Shown here in pieces: positions 6,601-10,477 of a DNA stretch of 10,477 nucleotides. The DNA is from an uncultured Clostridia bacterium (GTDB taxonomy: Bacteria > Bacillota > Clostridia > Oscillospirales > Ruminococcaceae), in the NCBI GenBank assembly GCA_945947715.1, contig CAMEYZ010000062.1:1-10477 (forward strand). The letters are read 5' to 3'. Position numbers and translations under genes: made by a program. The notes under the pieces are model-generated. The model was not told where the DNA came from. It was given only the letters and a program-made list of their open reading frames with translations, and ran no database searches. Positions within the stretch are counted from its first letter, which is position 1. The number at the start of each line of letters is the position of its first letter.

Positions 6601-7995
6601 ATTATTAATTCGGGTATTATTTACGAGGCTTCCCGGGCTTTCCCTGAGGAGCATATCTCCGACATTCAGTGGTATTATGACCGCATTATCACCGAGTGCA
6701 GGCAGATCTACGGGGGCGATCCCCCTTGGAAGCGCGTTAAGCGCTCCGGTCTTTACAGCCGCGGTGAACGGGACCTCGCTCTCGTTAACGGCGCTAAGGT
6801 CCTCTGCGATACGCTCTCCGATATGACCTTCGGTCAGCAGGTCGATATCCTTATCATGAACGAGAGGAAAAAGAAATTTATTGACCGCGTTCTCCAGGAC
6901 AACGCCTTCTGGGAACGTATGCCACAGATATTTAGCCTCGGCTATGCTCTGGGCGGCGCTCTTGTTAAGGTGGTCGTCAGCGGCGGTAGCGTTAAGCTCT
7001 GCTATGCCTCCGCTGAGGATTTTATCCCACTCGGCTGGGACAGCACTCACATCAACGAGGGTATCTTCCGCAGCAGATTCTGCCGCGGTGGAATGTACTA
7101 CACCCTCTTTGAAAAGCATGGCCACAGCCTTGATGGTATGCCTGAGGTGAGCCGGAAGCTTTTCTGCTCGGCCAATTCCTCCGATATGGGCGGTGAGGTG
7201 CCTGTTGAGTCCATGTTCCCCGAAATGCAGCCGGTGTCCTCATATCCCTTCGGTCGGAAGATGTTCTCCTATTTTCACCCTGCTGCTTCCAACAACATCA
7301 TCACTGACAGCGGGTTGGGACTTTCCGTTTTCTACAACTGCCGCGATACCCTTAAGGCTCTCGACATCGCCTTCGACAGCCTTATGAGGGAATTTATCCT
7401 CGGCAGAAAAAGGATAATCGTTCCCTCCTCCTGCTTACGAACCGTCGTTGACCCGGAATCGGGCGAGGTCAGACGCTACTTCGATGCGGACGATGAGGTC
7501 TATCAGGCCCTGCGCTGCGAGGACGAAAAGGACCTTAAGATAATCGACAACACCGCCGAGCTTCGTGTGGACGAGCATGTCAGCGCTATTAATGCTCTGC
7601 TTAATATCCTCTGTTTCCAGACGGGACTTTCCTCTGGTACGCTCAGCTTTGGCTCCGCTTCCGGCGTCCGCACAGCTGCTGAGATAGAAAGCCAGGAAAA
7701 TCGTACCTCTCGCACGGTCAACTCTAACCGCAACATCGCTGCGGAGTTTATCGAGGATATCGTGAAAAGTATTCTCAGCGCAGGCGTTTACATCGGCGAG
7801 CTTGACGACGACAATGCGGACGACCTGCGGATCAGCTTCTCAAAGGAGCTCGACATCAGCGTGGACAGTCAGATCGACAGAAATATCAGACTTATGGATT
7901 CCGGTATCATCGACACAAAAAAGGCAAGGGAAAATCTTGCTGAGTCTGTCGGTGGATTGACCGATATGAAGGGAGGTGATGAGAATGGAGTATGA
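6601..7995 (+). CDS. Portal protein (SPP1 gp6-like), probable ATT start
   Basis: This roughly 464-residue protein would form the dodecameric ring at the capsid vertex, through which terminase pumps DNA. It is assigned from its place between large terminase and capsid genes, its length, and its layout: an N-terminal helical region with QWYYDRIITECRQIYGG, a ring-type LVNGAKVLCDTLSD segment, a central beta-rich part, and a long C-terminal helix with SGVRTAAEIESQENRT before an acidic end. The first ATG (6823) would remove 74 residues of well-formed portal N-terminus. No NTG codon occurs between the TGA at 6595-6597 and 6823. An ATT at 6601 lies 6 nt after a consensus AAAGGAG; the adjacent ATT at 6604 is an equally possible codon. 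The 3' end overlaps the scaffold-like gene by 11 nt. Confidence 0.88.
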   Translation: MINSGIIYEASRAFPEEHISDIQWYYDRIITECRQIYGGDPPWKRVKRSGLYSRGERDLALVNGAKVLCDTLSDMTFGQQVDILIMNERKKKFIDRVLQDNAFWERMPQIFSLGYALGGALVKVVVSGGSVKLCYASAEDFIPLGWDSTHINEGIFRSRFCRGGMYYTLFEKHGHSLDGMPEVSRKLFCSANSSDMGGEVPVESMFPEMQPVSSYPFGRKMFSYFHPAASNNIITDSGLGLSVFYNCRDTLKALDIAFDSLMREFILGRKRIIVPSSCLRTVVDPESGEVRRYFDADDEVYQALRCEDEKDLKIIDNTAELRVDEHVSAINALLNILCFQTGLSSGTLSFGSASGVRTAAEIESQENRTSRTVNSNRNIAAEFIEDIVKSILSAGVYIGELDDDNADDLRISFSKELDISVDSQIDRNIRLMDSGIIDTKKARENLAESVGGLTDMKGGDENGV

Positions 7996-8296
7996 GATCA
8001 TTTCCGAAAATATTGAGGAGCTTCCCGCTGAGAAAATCTCCACTGAGACCGCTCAGCCTGACTTCTCCGAGGAAAACAAGCGCCTTAGACTGGAGCTTGA
8101 ATGCGCTGAGCTTGGCGTGAAAAAGGAGTGCCGCGACGATGTTATCCGCCTTGCTGAGGGCAGCAGCATCTCTGAGGTGCTGGAACGTTATCCCGTTTTC
8201 GTGAGTGCGAGAAATGTTCCGGATACGGGGGTTATCGTCAGAAATGAACCGCCGAATGAGGATATCGCTCTTCGTAAGGCATTCGGACTTATCTGA
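7985..8296 (+). CDS. Probable scaffolding protein (short, coiled-coil)
   Basis: This 103-residue acidic protein lies between portal and major capsid protein, the usual place of the scaffold that guides capsid assembly and then leaves. Residues about 28-45 (EENKRLRLELECAELGV) look like a helical coiled-coil segment, followed by a DDVIRLAEGSSISEVLERYP stretch reminiscent of Gp20-type scaffolds. It is shorter than most scaffolds (commonly about 150-250 residues), so it may be a minimal scaffold or an accessory protein. I chose the ATG at 7985 because AAGGGAGG (7969-7976) is 8 nt upstream; GTG 7976 and ATG 7979 overlap or crowd that site. It overlaps the portal stop. No prohead protease gene accompanies it, so the scaffold may exit intact. 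Confidence 0.7.
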   Translation: MEYEIISENIEELPAEKISTETAQPDFSEENKRLRLELECAELGVKKECRDDVIRLAEGSSISEVLERYPVFVSARNVPDTGVIVRNEPPNEDIALRKAFGLI

Positions 8297-8351
8297 ACTG
8301 ACGGACAGAAAAACTATAATTATATGTAAAAAAATTTGGAGGTATTTATTT

Positions 8352-9230
8352 ATGAATAACATTACACTTGCTAAGAAATATTCCGCTCTTCTCGATGAGG
8401 TCTACACTAAGGCCGCTGTTACTTCTGTTCTCGAAAGCGACCCTTCACTGGCAAGAGAGGGCGCTAACGCTAACGAGATCGTTATCCCTAAGCTGGATAT
8501 GGACGGTCTCGCTGATTACAGCAGAACCGGCGGCTATGTTGAGGGCGACGTTTCTCTTACCTGGGAGACCGCTTCCTACAACTATGAGAGAGGCAGAATG
8601 TTCTCTATCGACAACATGGACAACGCTGAGACTCAGAACTCCGCCTTCGGCAGACTTGCTGGCGAATTCCTTCGCACTAAGGTCGCTCCTGAGATAGATG
8701 CTTTCCGCTTCGCTCAGTATGCTTCTGCTGAGGGTATCGGCTCCGCTGAGGCTAAGCTTGCCTCCGGTGAGGCTGCTGTTGCTGCTGTTCGTGCTGCAGT
8801 TTCTGCTATGGACGAGGCTGAGGTGCCCTCTGACGGAAGGATCCTCTTTATCACTCCTACCTTAAAGGGCCTTATCGAGGATATGGATACCTCTAAGTCA
8901 AGAGCTGTTTTTGCTGGCTTTGATATGGTCATCACCGTTCCTCAGACAAGATTTTACACTCAGGTGGATCTGCTGGACGGTACCTCTGAGGACGAAAAGG
9001 CCGGCGGCTATGCTAAGGCTGAGGGCGCTGCCGATATCAACTTTATGATAATTCACAGAAGCGCTGTGCTCCAGTTTACTAAGAACGTCGTGCCTAAGAT
9101 AATCTCCCCCGACGTCAACCCCGACGCCGATTCCTGGAAGTACGGCTACAGAAGCTACGGCCTTTGCGGCGTTTTCGACAACAAGGCTAAGGGTATCTAT
9201 GTTCACTCTGCACCTGTTGTTAACGGCTGA
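8352..9230 (+). CDS. Major capsid protein (HK97 fold, Clostridia siphophage type)
   Basis: This 292-residue protein forms the capsid shell. It matches the common Firmicute capsid type that opens with ITLAKKYSALLDEVY, continues with ANANEIVIPKLDMDGLADYSR and then RGRMFSIDNMDNAE, LAGEFLRTKVAPEIDAFRF, and ends in the P-domain/beta-hinge region with VVPKIISPDVNPDADSW. No long N-terminal delta domain is apparent, in keeping with a separate scaffold. The ATG at 8352 has GGAGG (8338-8342) 9 nt upstream. Codon choice is strongly biased to GCT, AAG, GAG, TCT and GGC, more like the host glyS than the neighbouring phage genes, as expected for the most abundant phage protein. It ends with tandem stops (TGA-TAA). 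A 55-nt AT-rich gap precedes it. Confidence 0.92.
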   Translation: MNNITLAKKYSALLDEVYTKAAVTSVLESDPSLAREGANANEIVIPKLDMDGLADYSRTGGYVEGDVSLTWETASYNYERGRMFSIDNMDNAETQNSAFGRLAGEFLRTKVAPEIDAFRFAQYASAEGIGSAEAKLASGEAAVAAVRAAVSAMDEAEVPSDGRILFITPTLKGLIEDMDTSKSRAVFAGFDMVITVPQTRFYTQVDLLDGTSEDEKAGGYAKAEGAADINFMIIHRSAVLQFTKNVVPKIISPDVNPDADSWKYGYRSYGLCGVFDNKAKGIYVHSAPVVNG

Positions 9231-9248
9231 TAATTAATAATATATAGT

Positions 9249-9304
9249 TGACAATTGATGATTGATGTTCGCTGCGATCTGGCTCGGTCAGTCATCAATT
9301 GTTA
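9249..9304 (+). repeat. Long imperfect hairpin between capsid and connector genes
   Basis: Arms 9249-9261 and 9292-9304 pair over 13 bp with one G-U. The helix continues inward through 9262-9266 with 9287-9291 (five more pairs, two of them G-U), leaving a loop of about 20 nt. There is no T tract, so it is not a standard terminator. It ends 1 nt before the AAGGAGG of the next gene (9306-9312), a position suited to lowering translation or stabilising the upstream capsid message. Confidence 0.7.
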
Positions 9305-9322
9305 CAAGGAGGTGAGGTCCTC

Positions 9323-9616
9323 GTGGGTGAGGACAATATTTACAGAGACAGAGCGGCGCTTCTTATTGAAGCTGTTTACGGCGCGCCGCCTGCGGAAGGG
9401 TCCTCTGTGTACCCGTTTTATTCTCAGGCACTGGATATCCAGTCGGAGCTTATGGAAAAACAGAACACGTCATCGGGACTTAAAAGGCTTTCCCTGGGCG
9501 ATTATTCCGAGGAATATACACAGTCTGATGCTTCCTCTGATGAGCTTATCGCTCCCGCTGCACAGGCGCTTCTGGAGGCGGTATACAAAAGAGCGGAGGT
9601 GATCGTCTCGTTATGA
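9323..9616 (+). CDS. Putative head-tail connector protein
   Basis: This 97-residue protein sits directly after the capsid gene, where siphophages place the connector (gp6/gp15-like) that binds the portal and seals the head. It is largely helical and charged, with DRAALLIEAVYG near the start and ELIAPAAQALLEAVYKRAEV at the end, the sort of helix pair seen in gp6-like connectors. I cannot identify the family from sequence alone. The start is GTG at 9323, with AAGGAGG 10 nt upstream; an in-frame TTG at 9299 would lie inside the hairpin and upstream of that site. The stop overlaps the next start (ATGA), and its last codons carry the next gene's GGAGGTGAT site. Confidence 0.62.
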   Translation: MGEDNIYRDRAALLIEAVYGAPPAEGSSVYPFYSQALDIQSELMEKQNTSSGLKRLSLGDYSEEYTQSDASSDELIAPAAQALLEAVYKRAEVIVSL

Positions 9617-9930
9617 GCTTTTTTCATCTGAAAAGCGGCACACTTACTACCTTTTTCTACGGCGGTGATATGGAAGCCTCTGAGCTGAATGGGATTTTTC
9701 CCTGCGTTAAAAGAAAATATGACGGGGAGGATTACTCCGATTCGGACGGGATGTTCTACGTTTTCGGCAATGATATCTCTGGGAAATTCGCTCTTGACGG
9801 CGATACCCTGGACGGCAGGACTGTCAGAAAACAGGAGATTTCTGTGGACGGTTTTTCATATACCGTCGGTAAGCTTCGCCCTGTCTATAACGGCGGGCAG
9901 CTTCATCATATGGAGATAGGGGTGAGCTGA
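9613..9930 (+). CDS. Small head-completion (stopper-like) protein, unassigned family
   Basis: This 105-residue protein has alternating hydrophobic residues and many glycines and aspartates (for example MFYVFGNDISGKF and FSYTVGKLRPVYNGG), suggesting a beta-barrel, as in head-closure stopper proteins found at this point in SPP1- and HK97-like operons. That function is inferred from position and composition only. The ATG start overlaps the connector stop and is preceded by GGAGGTGATC (9595-9604), an almost full match to the anti-Shine-Dalgarno. The next gene starts on the base after its stop. Confidence 0.55.
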   Translation: MSFFHLKSGTLTTFFYGGDMEASELNGIFPCVKRKYDGEDYSDSDGMFYVFGNDISGKFALDGDTLDGRTVRKQEISVDGFSYTVGKLRPVYNGGQLHHMEIGVS

Positions 9931-10272
9931 TTGGACGGTTTTTCTATTCTTGAAAGGCTCGCTGAAAAAACAGGCGGGAATATCCTCCACGGCGGCAGTC
10001 TTACCGTTAAGCTGCTCTCCGAGGAAACGGTGAAAAAATATTACGACGGAAGCTTCCTTTGCAAGGCTTCATACTCCTTGGCCGCTTATGGGAAAAATCA
10101 GGAGGAGGTCCTCGATATGATATCCGATGCTGTTCGTGCAGCTTCCCAAACGGAGGGAATCTTCTCCTTTAGGCTCGGAGGCGCTCAGGGAGAGTACACC
10201 GATGAGGGAAATTTCCGCTATACGGTGAAATTCTCATGCAGATATCTCTGCGGCGGAGGTGACAGCTTATGA
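9931..10272 (+). CDS. Putative tail terminator / minor capsid protein
   Basis: This 113-residue protein follows the stopper-like gene, the place of the tail terminator (head-tail joining) protein. It has a helix near residues 58-72 (EEVLDMISDAVRAAS) after a beta-like SYSLAAYGK, then a strand-rich end (FRYTVKFSCRYLCGG). This order is reminiscent of Minor_capsid_3-type tail terminators, but the match is from memory and loose. The start is TTG at 9931, immediately after the previous TGA, with GGAG and AGGGG purines 10-19 nt upstream; no ATG lies close. It overlaps the next gene by ATGA. Confidence 0.55.
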   Translation: MDGFSILERLAEKTGGNILHGGSLTVKLLSEETVKKYYDGSFLCKASYSLAAYGKNQEEVLDMISDAVRAASQTEGIFSFRLGGAQGEYTDEGNFRYTVKFSCRYLCGGGDSL

Positions 10273-10477
10273 CCGTTTCTCAGTATATGAACGCTCTTTC
10301 TTCGGGAGAGCTCAGATTATCCGACGGGGAATATGTGCTTGGTATCAATATTACCGGCGCGGAGTCTCCTGTCGAGTACCTGGTCTTTGCGGCGGGGGCT
10401 GCTCAGATAAAGGCGGAAATACTCTCCGATATCGGCAGGAAAAAATATGTTGTTGGGGGAGCACAGTGCCGCAGGAG
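10269..10477 (+). CDS. Probable phage tail protein, cut by the window end
   Basis: The first 69 residues are visible, starting MTVSQYMNALSSGELRLSDG with no signal peptide or membrane segment. The ATG at 10269 overlaps the preceding stop (ATGA) and has GGAGG (10255-10259) 9 nt upstream. In siphophages the gene after the tail terminator is usually the tail tube or another tail protein, but nothing visible here fixes the family. The rest lies outside the window. Confidence 0.6.
   Translation, partial: MTVSQYMNALSSGELRLSDGEYVLGINITGAESPVEYLVFAAGAAQIKAEILSDIGRKKYVVGGAQCRR

Noticed and set aside
6560..6826. An 88-codon frame overlapping the portal start
   Set aside because: It runs in another frame across the portal ribosome binding site, and the portal frame shows clear portal-like protein. 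It is a shadow.

Overview
The window joins a bacterial chromosome to a tailed-phage structural operon. Three things suggest a low-to-mid GC Firmicute of the Clostridia, plausibly Ruminococcus-like (Oscillospiraceae): an alpha2-type glycyl-tRNA synthetase, strong AAGGAGG ribosome binding sites, and Clostridia-style packaging and capsid genes. The genus is an impression from protein style and codon use, not something the sequence proves.

Chromosomal part (1-4275). The 3' end of glycyl-tRNA synthetase runs rightward and ends at a strong hairpin terminator (626-663). Facing it are two overlapping leftward genes (4190 to 704) for the halves of a heterodimeric ABC exporter. The upstream half has the degenerate nucleotide site (Asp for the Walker B Glu, Gln for the H-loop His). 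The downstream half has the matching non-canonical LSQGQ signature. A good leftward promoter (TTGACA-17-TACAAT) lies at 4247-4275.

Junction (about 4191-4666). This AT-rich stretch has no convincing gene. It holds the leftward exporter promoter and a near-perfect rightward sigma-A promoter (TTGACA-17-TATAAT with extended -10, 4443-4471). A leader of about 190 nt follows, carrying two exact copies of a 13-base near-palindrome, TTGCATAATGCAA, plus half sites.

Phage part (4667-10477, all rightward). Tightly packed or overlapping genes follow the order of a siphophage head module: a small zinc-ribbon protein, a short small terminase, large terminase, portal, a short scaffold-like protein, HK97-fold major capsid protein, three small connector/head-completion/tail-terminator candidates, and the start of another probable tail gene. 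No integrase, repressor, lysis gene or attachment site is visible. This may be the edge of a prophage, a remnant, or a domesticated particle such as a gene transfer agent.

The most unusual observation is that the large terminase and the portal, consecutive packaging-motor genes, both appear to start at ATT. Each has conserved-looking N-terminal coding sequence, an upstream purine-rich or consensus Shine-Dalgarno, an in-frame stop just upstream, and no NTG codon for 25 and 74 codons respectively. Standard gene calling would truncate both. Other points worth checking are the small terminase lacking its DNA-binding half, the operator-like repeats in the leader, and a long hairpin abutting the ribosome binding site after the capsid gene.
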